Source of the DNA: Elysia chlorotica
Taxonomy: Eukaryota > Mollusca > Gastropoda > Plakobranchidae
Assembly: GCA_003991915.1 (NCBI GenBank)
Contig: RQTK01001021.1
Coordinates: 113,113-177,112 of the forward strand
Direction of reading: 5' to 3'
Length of the DNA stretch: 64,000 nt
The notes beneath the pieces are model-generated. The model worked only from the letters and a program-made list of their open reading frames with translations. It searched no databases and was not told where the DNA came from. This document shows, one piece after another, positions 1-11,300 of this stretch; positions within the stretch are counted from its first letter, which is position 1; the number at the start of each line of letters is the position of its first letter. A program made the position numbers and the translations under genes.

Positions 1-5
1 TTGTA

Positions 6-90
<85 letters not shown>
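6..90. repeat. (TTA)n microsatellite
   Basis: A near-perfect TTA/ATT triplet run opens the window. A similar tract lies at 8339-8443. Confidence 0.95.
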
Positions 91-91
<1 letters not shown>

Positions 92-987
92 AAATATTAT
101 TAAAATAATTATGTGAGCAACTTGCACTAAAAAAAACAGAAAGCAGTCAGAAACAAAAGGTAAAAAGTACCATAGAAAAAAAAAAAAAACAACAAATACA
201 TAAAGAAAAAAGGAAGAAGAAAAGGAAGGAAATGATAGAGAGGATAAATACATTTATTTATCTTTACGGGTAACGAGGAAAGCATAAATCCGTGAGGGTG
301 TGTTACAATAATTATTGTAGTTTAATCCAGTTGTTACTGATAAAGGAAGAGGATCTGGTTAATTACATACATAGATGTGCTCATCATGTAACATTGTTTT
401 GTAACATTATAGGCATAGGCTTGCTAGACCTACCCTAGCGCATCAAAGGAGTGATGCACGGTAACAGATTGATTTCTATCAATAGGAATCTGGATACGCA
501 GTTCCTGCCCCGACTTTCCTCTCCCCAGTAGCATTCAAGTTCCGCCGCGCTGTGACGTCACTGAGCGATCTAGAGCTATTCATAAATCTATGGGTACCTA
601 TCATCCCGCCGCAACAGGCCAGAAATCTAGCTGCTATTCATGCCGAGTTTTAAAAAGAATCAGTTAGAAAGGCTGAAGACCACCCTGAACACAAGAGACT
701 ACGAGATGAGCAGACAGACTTCCAGCAAGATCGTTCCCGCACATACCACATAGGCAAAACTACGATTCGGCTCGGCAGATTTTGCTTGGCTTCGTACATT
801 TCGACTCAGAATAGCGAGTCTTTCAAACTACGAGAAAAAAAAGAGGGAAAATATGGAGGAGAAAAACGCGGATCGCAGGAAAAAAGGAGGAAAATACAGA
901 GGAGGGGGGAAAAACAGCGCATTTCCACGGAAGATTATCATCAATGAATCAATATACATGGAAGCAAGATTATCATGAAATCTTTAC
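91..987. other. Non-coding flank, no gene seen
   Basis: AT-rich sequence with A-rich stretches and one moderately GC-rich patch around 500-780. No exon with good splice sites and family similarity is visible. On the minus strand it lies downstream of the putative gene at 988-2635 and may hold its 3' UTR; the nearest minus-strand AATAAA that I noticed is at 253-258. Confidence 0.5.
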
Positions 988-2635
988 TTATGACTTGCTA
1001 CTCACAGACTTTCCTGCGGCACACTCCGGGCAAGTATTGAAAGTTCTTTCTTGAGAGAGGGAGGCTTGGTCTGGTCGCATCGACGAGCTAAGTCCAGGAA
1101 AGGAAACTTGTCTGGGATGTGCTGGGTTCACAGACAATACTGGCAATTGGGATTCTCCTTTTTGTCCTTTCATCCTGACATCATCCCTCAACACATCAGG
1201 ATCTGACAAATGTCCATTCTTGTTTAAGACCTATTGTTTGGATGAAAGTAGAACTTGATTCGACACACCATAAAATTTAATATTTGCTGATATGTTGATA
1301 CATATTAGAACTCTAGGGTTTATTTAATTTCTGATCCAAATCTGAACAGCACATGAATCTGAAGTTTTTTTTTTATAACGAAATGTAGATGATCTGAGAG
1401 GATTCAATTTTTTAAATAATTTTAATTTTATAAACAGCTGGTTTTAATTGATTTTGTTTGTCCCATATTCACAAAAAAGGGTTTATTTTTCTAAATTCTG
1501 TCCCCCAAACCAGCGGCCCCAAGGTTGATAGACAATCAGATCAGCATGATAGGATGGGATAATCATAAAGTGTTAGTTATGGTTTCTGTAAGGCTACACA
1601 TCCTTCATATAAAATCAAGATTGCTTCTAGATCTAGGGCTGTATTTATCAAAGGCCTAGGTCTAAAAACCAGACAAAATTTAAATTTAGTCTCAGACCTA
1701 TTCGTGCAAATTTCTTAAATACTGAATTTTTACGCAAGATTACACCTGCTCCAAGGCAGGACTAATGGGTACAATTTGGTCTAATTGCATCTAAAGCCTA
1801 TAAAAAATAAATTATATCTAAATAATTACTTCTGTGTTGTTTTAGTAAGAGTTTAATATTTTAATTTTACCACTTTGTCAGTAATGTCACACCTTATAGG
1901 ACAATGACAATCACGCATTTTTATGATTTTTCATAATTATCTACATTTTAAAAGAAAGTAGGTCAAATGAAAGGTTCCATCCAGTAGTTCATATGAATAA
2001 AGAAATTACTAAATAAATAGTTATAAGGAAATAAATAAACATTGAGTTTTGCTAGGGCCTACTTAATTTTTATAATTGAGTTTTGCTAGGGCCTACTTAA
2101 TTGTTATTATAATTTTAAAGTAAGCTCTAAAAAATTTCAAGATGGCTTATACATTTTCAGACTTTCCCTTTTTTTTTTTTTTTTTTTTGACGTAACTATT
2201 CTACGACAAAAATTTGCCATGAATACCGGCTTAATGTACATAAAACAAACAAGTAGGCTACTTTAGAACTAGATCTAGGCCTACGTCATTTTTTAGGCCT
2301 AGTTTACAACCGCTCCTGAATACGGCTCCTAGTTTCAATCATTGAGTAAAAATCTTCTCCCTGCTTATTTCATGAAGCAATGGGTCAGAAAGTTACCATT
2401 TAATTATAATAATAAATTTCCAAGTTCTTACCTTAGATTTAGAATGAGGATACAGCTGTAGATCTAGATCTACATCAAACGGAAAGCAAAGATCATCTGG
2501 TCCTTTCATCAATTTGGGGCACTTACAGTGCACATTGTTATCATATAAATCGTTTGTATCATCCTTGAAGTTAGTTCTTTGGCGTTTTAAAGAATTCAAA
2601 TTCATGCAGAGAGCAGTACCGGTATTGTAGTTCAT
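988..2635 (-). CDS. Putative small two-exon gene, product unknown
   Basis: Exon 1 is 2432-2635: it starts at ATG 2633-2635, encodes 68 codons and ends on AAG followed by a strong donor (GTAAGA). Exon 2 is 988-1218: an acceptor after a CTTAAACAAG stretch, 76 codons and a stop. Both junctions are phase 0, giving a 144 aa product. Visible features are a basic KRQR stretch near residues 17-20 (possible nuclear localisation), a CxC pair near residue 38, an acidic-hydrophobic run (FPFDVDLDLQLYPH), and a Ser/Pro-rich C-terminal half with a CPEC motif near the end. I do not recognise the family and assign no function. An in-frame upstream extension of exon 1 exists, but the ATG at 2635 is the first one giving a soluble-looking N-terminus. 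It could be a chance pairing of open frames; the splice-phase agreement is the main support. Confidence 0.45.
2041..2103. repeat. Two-copy short tandem repeat (~39 bp)
   Basis: The motif ATTGAGTTTTGCTAGGGCCT and its continuation occur twice in direct tandem, inside the intron of the putative small gene. Confidence 0.8.
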
Positions 2636-3771
2636 AATTTCTAATCTCACTTCTTTCAAATTAGAGCGGTAACTGAGAATAAGGCTACTATGAAATATAT
2701 ATAGATCTATATAATATGATATCCTTATTATCAAAACAGTTATGTTTTTAAATCATCTATAGATCTAGATCTAGTATGATTAGAATCTTCGGAATACTTC
2801 AGAGATGTAAGGTGTAGTGGTCCAGAAATTTTGAAAATCTAGGCTTGTTGACAGTTGAGTGCTGAACAACTTGACATTGAATTAGTTTCGCTTTCGTTTG
2901 CTTAGGCGTGGAAATGTCATGATAGGTCAAGTCTTGAAATTATTTAACATGAAATTGGTCGATTGTTATTATTTCTCCCACTAATAACCCTAATGTTTGC
3001 AAGCAAAATGGTGAACTATTAGGAAATAATTGCCATTAACTGAGCAAAATTTTAATTGACAATGTCTATATGAAAATCTACTTTATTTTAAATTGACAAC
3101 TATGCAAAAATATTCATTGACAATTATTCCTGCAGCTACAGATAGTTATGATAACGGGAAAAGACCCAAGAGTGAAGCTCTCTCCTGGTTTAACATCTTC
3201 TGAGTTCCCAAGGAGGGTACTATCCGACGCCGGGTTCCAAGGCTAACGTGTGATATATTTACGTCCTACCATGCATGAGATACTGCAGGGTTACCAGGAT
3301 CGACAAAGCTAGACTGAATATAGACAGTCAAAACAAAACAAAAAACGACCATTACGTCTTGTGGAACAAAGAGTAGTACAACAAGTTAGTATCAAAACAG
3401 TAAAACATTTAAAGTGTTTGATATGGAGTTGGTAGTAAGATACGTAAGACATTAATAAACCGATTTCCTTACGATTGCCCTCAGGAAAATTTAAAGGTAT
3501 AACAGGGGTTCATAAATAAGAAAAAAAAAACGCAATGAACATACATGTAAACTGCTAGCCTCTTCAAAATAAAATTTAGGTTAAAAGCGTGTGTCGAGGT
3601 TAACTGTTCCTTTTATGCTGATGTTGGGAAGTCTCGAGATGGCATGCGACGGGGCTTCAACGCTACATTATGGTACATCATCAGCCGTCTGACAAGTCTA
3701 TTGATGGAAAAGAACAAGTGACCTGGGAGAAACGGACCCATCGACTCACGACACACCACCCACTGTTGTTG

Positions 3772-3840
3772 ATTAGGCCTTCGGAAAGTAAAGGCTGGTG
3801 GAACTTGCGGATCTCTTAATATGCAAAGACGCATCGACGG
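3772..3840. repeat. 69-bp direct repeat, copy 1
   Basis: Apparently identical to 3962-4030, same orientation, 190 bp apart; the copy runs from ATTAGGCCTTCGG to GCATCGACGG. Flanking sequence differs, so it is a dispersed local duplication and not a simple tandem array. Confidence 0.85.
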
Positions 3841-3961
3841 AATGTGTAACTATGCAGGGTGACTATGTAGAGAAATAAATGTAAGTGTGCCAAATTTTAA
3901 GTCTCTGGGTTTATTCCTTCATTGTCATGCTAAGAACATAGTGAACACCCCTCGTATGCTA

Positions 3962-4030
3962 ATTAGGCCTTCGGAAAGTAAAGGCTGGTGGAACTTGCGG
4001 ATCTCTTAATATGCAAAGACGCATCGACGG
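3962..4030. repeat. 69-bp direct repeat, copy 2
   Basis: Second apparently identical copy of the 3772-3840 segment. Flanks on both sides are unrelated to those of copy 1. Confidence 0.85.
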
Positions 4031-4356
4031 GATTCGTTGTTCCGTTGAAATACAAACGGGTCCGGGTCGTCTCGAGGCTCCAACAGTACAATAATTATGG
4101 TAGGGTTTCGCCTTGTAGCATGCCACGTATCTTTTTGCAGGTGAAAAGGGAGAAGGGCCCGGTTCTACTGCTTTACGGGTGTGTGTCCAACAACGTCGAG
4201 ATCCCGTTCAGCTGCAACCTTTCAGAGACCTTATGGTGAAAGTGGCTTGAGACATCTAGGTGCCGTTGAAGGTAGGAATTTGGCTCAGTTATCTGCGCCC
4301 TGTCCAGTATCACAAAGAAGGGCAATGTCAATGACGTCTTTGTAGCCATCCCTGGG

Positions 4357-4504
4357 CATCTCAAGACGTGTATAATCAATGTCAGCCGTGAGCCATTTCA
4401 AGACGTGTAAAATTAATGTTAGCCATGAGCCATTTCAAGACGTGTAAAATCAATGTTAGCCATGAGCCATCTCAAGACGTTTAGAATCAATGTCAGCCAT
4501 GTCA
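4357..4504. repeat. 37-bp tandem repeat, four copies
   Basis: Units begin at 4357, 4394, 4431 and 4468, each starting CAT(C/T)TCAAGACG and ending around AGCCATGAGC, with a few substitutions between units. There are no spacers, so it is not a CRISPR array. Confidence 0.85.
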
Positions 4505-4937
4505 TCGAGCCACAAGGTTAACGGGAGGGTGCTGGACGGTGCTCACGGTGTTCTTGGCAACCCGCCAGGACGGTTAGGTTCTGCAGTGTTCAAAAACTCT
4601 ACTAAACCTATGACGCCAGAAACAGCACTCTCAAAGCTGTGCCAGCACCCATTCTGTGTCCCTATATCCTCTGGTAAAGCTTGTTTTTAAGACGCACAAG
4701 ACACATAAGGAAAAAAAATAAACCGATGGCTCATCGGAGAGCGCAGAATTCAAAATAAACCTGGAAAAAAATAATGAAGTAAAGTAAATCGTTCCCAGTG
4801 TGTCTTGAATAATTCTATGGAGACCAGCTGCGATTCAAACATCTTTAGTCTTATTCTCAGTTCAAAGAACTAACCGATTTGGACTTGAAGGGCGTGTCCA
4901 GATTATTTTGACCCCGCTCTGGCGACTGCGTTTTTTT

Positions 4938-5095
4938 TTCTACTGGTTGGATCGGTGTCATTAAAATGAGCGGTCACATCTTGGGTACCTCGCTCTATGT
5001 TTCCTTCCGCACATAGCTTATTGCTGATATCGAACGATAAGAAACATCAATTGTACCCTTATAACTAACCAACTGAGCTACAGGGGTACCGAATA
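4938..5095 (-). mobile_element. Degenerate tRNA-derived SINE
   Basis: Read on the minus strand, the head carries a tRNA A-box-like segment (TAGCTCAGTTGGTTA, near 5085). The body ends in the family core, minus-strand equivalent of CTGGTTGGATCGGTGTCA at about 4940. The B box and 3' tail are eroded or missing. The head differs from those of the other SINE copies in this window. Confidence 0.55.
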
Positions 5096-5668
5096 TTTGA
5101 TAAGTTCGCTAGCTCTCTCACAGAACCCGGACTTAATAGGCCTAATCATTGGTACTATAGGCCTATGATCAGAAGGGTAGTAAAATGTATCGGCCCAATA
5201 AACTCAAACCCCACTTCGGGTCACCATTTGTGGCATTTCATCCAGAGAGGTGATGATTATAATATCTGACAGGAGTGTCCCTTCACCCGTAGTTGCTGTC
5301 AAGTGCCATTTGCCGATTAGCGCAATCTTAAGATGGCGCAAAAGGATAAATATGACGATCCCCTGTTAATAATAGGGGAGTCTCTTTAGACGATCCGTAG
5401 CGCGACCATCTCGCATTACGTTTCGATTCTAGGTGCTTTGCTTTCCCCTTTCAGTGCACTTGTACACTCTAAAATTTATGAGTTACCTCTTCTGGAAATA
5501 TTGACAACACTGTATAGATCACGTGGGAGCAGAGAGTTTATTTTTATCGTGTCCCCTTTCTATTTCCCCAAATAAATGACGAATTTAGGTTGCTCTGTGC
5601 CATGGGATCAGCTCAGATAGTGGGCCATCTTTCCCACCCCCTCCAAAAACGATTGTCATTATAATGCA

Positions 5669-6080
5669 GGTGTGTTTTAAAGAGACCATTTTACAGACTT
5701 TTAAAAGTTTCCACATAGTAAAATTGAACCGAAAAACAAATGAATGGCGTAGAGAAGATACATGCTATGTCGAGCTTCGACTTTCTGTAAGCAAATTCAT
5801 CGTTGGTGGCGGTACATTGTATATTCTACTTTTTTGTCGATCATTAAGAACCACTTTTGTCACTCACGTTGTATTCTCTTGGTGTGTTTTAAAGAGACCA
5901 TTTTACAGACTTTTTACAGATTCCATATAGTATAATTGAACCGAAAACCAAATGAAATGGCGTAGAGAAGATACATGCTATGTCGAGCTTCGACTTTCTG
6001 TAAGCAAATTCATCGTTGATGGCGGTACATTGTATATTCTACTTTTTTGTCGATCATTAAGAACCACTTTTGTCACTCAG
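5669..6080. repeat. 212-bp tandem duplication
   Basis: Two direct copies, 5669-5880 and 5881 to about 6080, both starting GGTGTGTTTTAAAGAGACC and sharing the segment GGCGTAGAGAAGATACATGC. A handful of substitutions and a 1-bp length change separate them. The open frames inside are shared by both copies but match no family I know. Confidence 0.85.
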
Positions 6081-7780
6081 TTGTATAAAGCCCTATATTT
6101 TATTTCTAAAATACCCAAGACTGAAAGTACATGTATGAAAGTATACAGCTATGGTGACGGTTTGGAACCGTGTCCTGGATGAGTTTGTGGTAAATAAGCT
6201 TGAAAAGTTCTGGGCTGCTCTCTTTGTCAACAAAAATGTTCCTGAACCTTAAAAACTGACACGACTCGTTTCTTGAAAAAAAATTATGTCTAAATCTCTT
6301 AGGTACAATGAATGTACTTGCGCTTTTACGGTTTTGATCTCTTCATATGATTCTTTTAAATACTCAAGAAAAGCTAATAATGTGATAGATGTTACGAACT
6401 GGATCTATAACCGAAAGAAAGTTTTCTGCTCTGTAGTTATTAGGGGGAACTTTTCTGACTCCCACGTGACTCTCAGTAAATGGTACTACACAGACTGCAT
6501 CACCACCGAATGAATGCGATGAGATATCTAAGACCAATTATGTGGTCAAAATATTGAAGAAGTGACAATTATTGCGTCCTCCTGATTCTTTTTATTCTAT
6601 TAAAAAAAATTAAAGATTAATAATAATCTATACCAAGACCAGTGTGCAGTCAAAATATTGGACAGTGTGTCCTCCTGATTCTTTTCTTTTCAACTTTAGA
6701 AATTAATGATTATAAATTATTCAGGATTTGATTTGTGAAATTGGCAAAATCGTTTGTATACAAGTTAGTGTATGTTTAATGGGGTGATTTTTCTTTTGTT
6801 AGATTTGTTTTTGTTTCCTCTACCTTCTGCACACATTAAGTATATAGTTCCCTTCTAGTTTAACCTTTTCTATGTTCATATGACCTGTGTGAACCCTAGT
6901 ATTTTGATGTTTAAACCGGAAGTGAAAAGCTCAAAATATAATTCATAAAAAAGACAAGTCCTTTTTAGACCAATTAGCTTGCATTGTTTTACAGAAACAT
7001 ATTAGATTCTATTCTTTTATCGACAATTATCATTTTCAGATCTTTTTATTTGTAGTAAGATTTTTAAATTTTTGATGAATATAATACACAACAACATGGT
7101 TTATACCCTTTTTCATTTACCGTAAAAAGAAAAACATTTGTGAATTTGCTGTATTTTTTATCTGGCAATTTTTATGAGCAACGAACTGAAGTTTATTTTC
7201 CTTGGGACTGAATCAACTGCAATGAAGGTTTCCAAATAGCCTAAAATTTGCAGTTTTTTACACTAGACTTGATTTTTGGTCAATTTAGAATCAAGATTTA
7301 TTACGAGTCTATCTAAGTTTACCAATTATAAACAAGGGTGTGGCTCAGTCAGGCTAGAGAATCTATATAGATTTTCTAGATCTAGACTGAATAGATTGGT
7401 GACTTTTGGTGTCTAATCTATCTGTAGAATACTGAATAGTGAAATTTAGATGCTAGACTAGAACGGGACGAGTTTTCAAATTACTCTTTTTCCCCATATC
7501 TTAATAATAATATACTGCTTATGTATTGTAACGTAAGCCAACAAGTGCTTGGGTTTGCCTACCTTTAGATCCATATTTTGATCTGTAGATATCTAATTTA
7601 GATCTAGAAATCAAAATAAATTTTTAAGTACAAACCAGGCATAAAATATTTGGCAACCAAATATTTTAGACTATTCAAAAGCTAGATCTAGATTAGATCT
7701 AGTAGTGCCTCATAGATTTAGGAAAACAGGCGTAGTGGACACTTCTAACTGAGCCATAATTACATGACACAAGACCAACA

Positions 7781-8336
7781 ATGAAAATGGCCAATGAAGC
7801 AGCTCCCATCATCAGAAGAAATAGACCCGGGACAAAAAACAAGGTAATAGGGAAATGGCTAATATCTAGATGTCACCCTAGAGATGCAAATCGTCATGCA
7901 TTTTGTCGAGACAGTCACGCTTCTTGATACCTTGTATGCCCGTGATATATAGGCCAATCATTTTGTCCTGCTAAAAGAATTGAAGCCGTTTTTTAAATGA
8001 GTTTCACCCTCGACAGCCATAATTACCGTAAACACGCATATTTTCATTTTGTTTTGTGCCAATCGATGTGTGTCACATGTGTTAATGTTTTGTCCCTGCA
8101 CAGTTTGCATGTATACCATAAATTATTTTAGCAACAATGAGAAAACTATGTTAAGTCTAATTCCCGAACTATGATTCTAGGCTGGGCCCAGATGACAAAG
8201 GCATCTAGTCATTTTTGAAGCTGCGTTATTCCCGATGCTTATTCTCTTAGTTCAAAATAGATCTAGGCTAGAAGTCTTACATTATCGTCTGGGAATCATA
8301 CCATAGGGGTAAGGAAATAAGACCAGAAATCAGCAG

Positions 8337-8390
<54 letters not shown>

Positions 8391-11300
8391 ATTATTATTA
8401 TTATTATTATTATTATTAATATTATTATTATTATAGTATTATTTTAATTATTATTGTTGTTTTTGTTTTAGGTATTAAACTTTAAAAAAAATTATATTTG
8501 CACACACCCATTTAAACTTAGAAAACAATTAAGATTACCATTTACTCAACATAGTCACAGTGATTTTTCCAGGATTGCTTTGACATTGCACTATTTTTTT
8601 AGATCTTCCAAACTTCATCTTCTTTGAACTTCAGCCAGTGCCATTAGTTTCGCTTCCTAGAATTAGATTTTTAGCTAGGCATCTGGCTCTGGATTCGGTT
8701 CGTTTTTATGTTAATTGCTTTTAAGACAATTATATTTGTCGTATGGTCAGTTGTATATAAGACAATAGAATGGAAAAAACCCTAGAAGCTTTTGAGATGA
8801 TTCATATTTACTTTGATGATCAAGTCCTGAAAATCACTTTTTTGGGGGGTTACAAATTTTCATGCTTTCTATACACTTAGAAATATATTGGCCTTGGGTT
8901 AAAATTAAAATAGCACTAGTCCAACACACACAAACTTTTCAACATAATTATTTCTTCTATTCTCTTACATATCGAGAGACATGGCGTGCAGTGAAATCAA
9001 ATGTAGTACAAATAAATTTAAATTGTCTCTTTGTGCACAACCCAATCCGACTGTGAAGCTGGTTTTTTTAAATGTATTTTTTTGTTTGTTCATTAAAAAT
9101 TATCAAATATTTGTTTTTATTAAAATATAGTGTGTTCTATTTAATTTACAGGACTGGTGTAACTGGGAAGATGAATCTTTTGAGGAAATGGATAGTACCT
9201 TGGCCGTCCAACAGGTTATAACATTTTTTATAATTGAAACTGAATGCACATCTTTTTAAACCTTTTGACATCTCATAATTCCTTGTATGCAATTTATTTT
9301 TTTTATATTGGAAGTTGTTTAAAAATTTGTATTATTGTAACAGGTAAAATCTAAAATATGTATAAATGTATAAATTGAAGGTGTGCAATTCAATGCAAAG
9401 ATGTTCCTTGTAAAATTGTCAAATGTTGGTCTTGGGATCTGTCCTCAATATAGCCTCTATAGGGCTGATACTGGACGTTTAGTAACCAACACACAGCAAA
9501 GATGTGTCAGCACAATAGCATATTAATGTGCACGTAAAGTGTGCAGTGGATGGGAAATGTTTTATAAAAACATCAATCATTTCTGGCTCAAGCAATGCCA
9601 TTTGGATGTCAGTACTTACTTTTTTTTCTTCTTTTTCAATTTTCTTTTTTTTTTGTTGGAAATAGTAAGGTAACTGTAAGTAACAATACTTAAACCTAGT
9701 GTAGACTTTATTTCCACAAGTGACACATTGTAATAATTTGTTGTGGATAGAATTGATGGAATGTTATGATTTAATTAATGTTGTTTTTTAATATTATCAT
9801 TATGCAAATTTAATGGCATGTAAAAGAGGTTTAAGTTGACTTTTATTTATTTATTTTTTTTTTTCAGTTCATTCAGCAAGCAATACGTAAAGACTTTACC
9901 AATGTAGAAGAGATATTAAACCCCCCAGAAGGACAAGATGAGGGTGTTTGGAAGTATGAACACCTCAGGTGAGAATGAATTTTTTTTTCTTTTATATATT
10001 ATATATTTTTTTTTTTTGGTACAATCACTGAGGTTGGATCAGAAAACAATTTGGCATTATGAGTTCTTAGCACTCTACATACTTTTTTTTTGTTAGATAA
10101 TTTTCGGCATTGTTAAAATAAAGTGAAGATGCTTTGATTGGAAATACTAAATTATTGTTTTTGTGTTAAACTTGCAGTTTGTTAAAACTTTAAAAAAAAA
10201 TTTCGCTTTGTGACTAAAAAATTAAATTATTATATATTAGTATTTATTTGAACGATTCAGTAATGTCATCCTTCTAGCCAAATACTGAATTTTGCCTTTT
10301 TTATTTGTTGCTTTGTTTTGTTTGTTTCCTTAGGCAATTTTGTATGGAACTCAATGGTTTGGCTGTAAAACTTCAGGTATGACATATTTTGGTTGCTTCC
10401 ATTCTTTTATTTTAATAAACTTGTCCATAAGCCCATTGCTTTACACACACTGTATCTACTATTCTAAAAATTATAGGCAATAGTATAATGGTAAACTAAT
10501 TCCTTTTATTTTTTTTATCAAGATCCAGGAAGTGGGTAAGCGGTTAGTTTGTTTAGAAAAATAGGACTGAGTTTTGTCTGTTTCAGATTGAGCAGCGCTC
10601 TGAGCCCCTCTCCCAATTGAAAAGTCCAATCAACTGAGTGATGTTATCATTAGAACTTTCCCATGGCACCCGCCTAATAGCATAGACAAAAGTGGTCATC
10701 GTGGACAGCCTTGGGCAAGAAAGGTCCACTGAGTATTTGCAATATTTTCCCTCTACATGTAACGTTAGGCAAGTAACAGGGTTACAAAAACCTTCCCCTT
10801 CTGAGTTCCGAAATTCAGTAGTGCAAAAGGTCAGGAGGAGTGTGCATGACCAGAGTGTGCCTAATTCAAAAGACCAAACTGGAAAGAATTATTTTATTAC
10901 TAATCATATAGATCTGCAGATCCTGATCTAGATTAAAATCTACAATTGCATGGCTGCCATCATTCAGCTTTTCTCTTTTAAAAATATTTTCCCCCTTTAT
11001 GTAAATATAAAAAGTCGCATTTTCTTTACTTCTTCTCTTCTGATAACCTCCCTCTTGCTCCCTCCCTCTTTTCCCCCCTGGTCTGTTTCTTTGTATCTTT
11101 CATTTTCTAAACATTTTTGTCTTTGCTCCGCAGTACCTATGTATCTTGAGAAGAAGACACTTGGTATGTGTAAAAGATAGATCTAGATAGAGTCTGTGGT
11201 CTCGCGTCCACACACCAACATAGTTGTTTAAAAAGAGGGGAGGGGGCTCTTGAAAAACCGAGAAAAAATTTACTCTTTCAATAAATTTCTCTTTCTCAAT

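Larger units (their letters stand above)
2636..7780. other. Intergenic region with tandem repeats, no gene seen
   Basis: No exon that I can relate to a protein family. It holds a 69-bp direct repeat (3772-3840 and 3962-4030), a 37-bp x4 tandem array (4357-4504), a degenerate SINE (about 4938-5095), a 212-bp tandem duplication (5669-6080), and many AGATCT palindromes. Open frames of 60-90 codons here lack splice context and family similarity. Confidence 0.6.

Noticed and set aside
4357..4504. CRISPR-like array
   Set aside because: Direct 37-bp units with no spacers in a eukaryotic genome; the same applies to the 41-bp array at 63508.
4490..4690. 66-codon open frame following the 37-bp array
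   Set aside because: Initiates inside the tandem repeat and matches no family; treated as chance.
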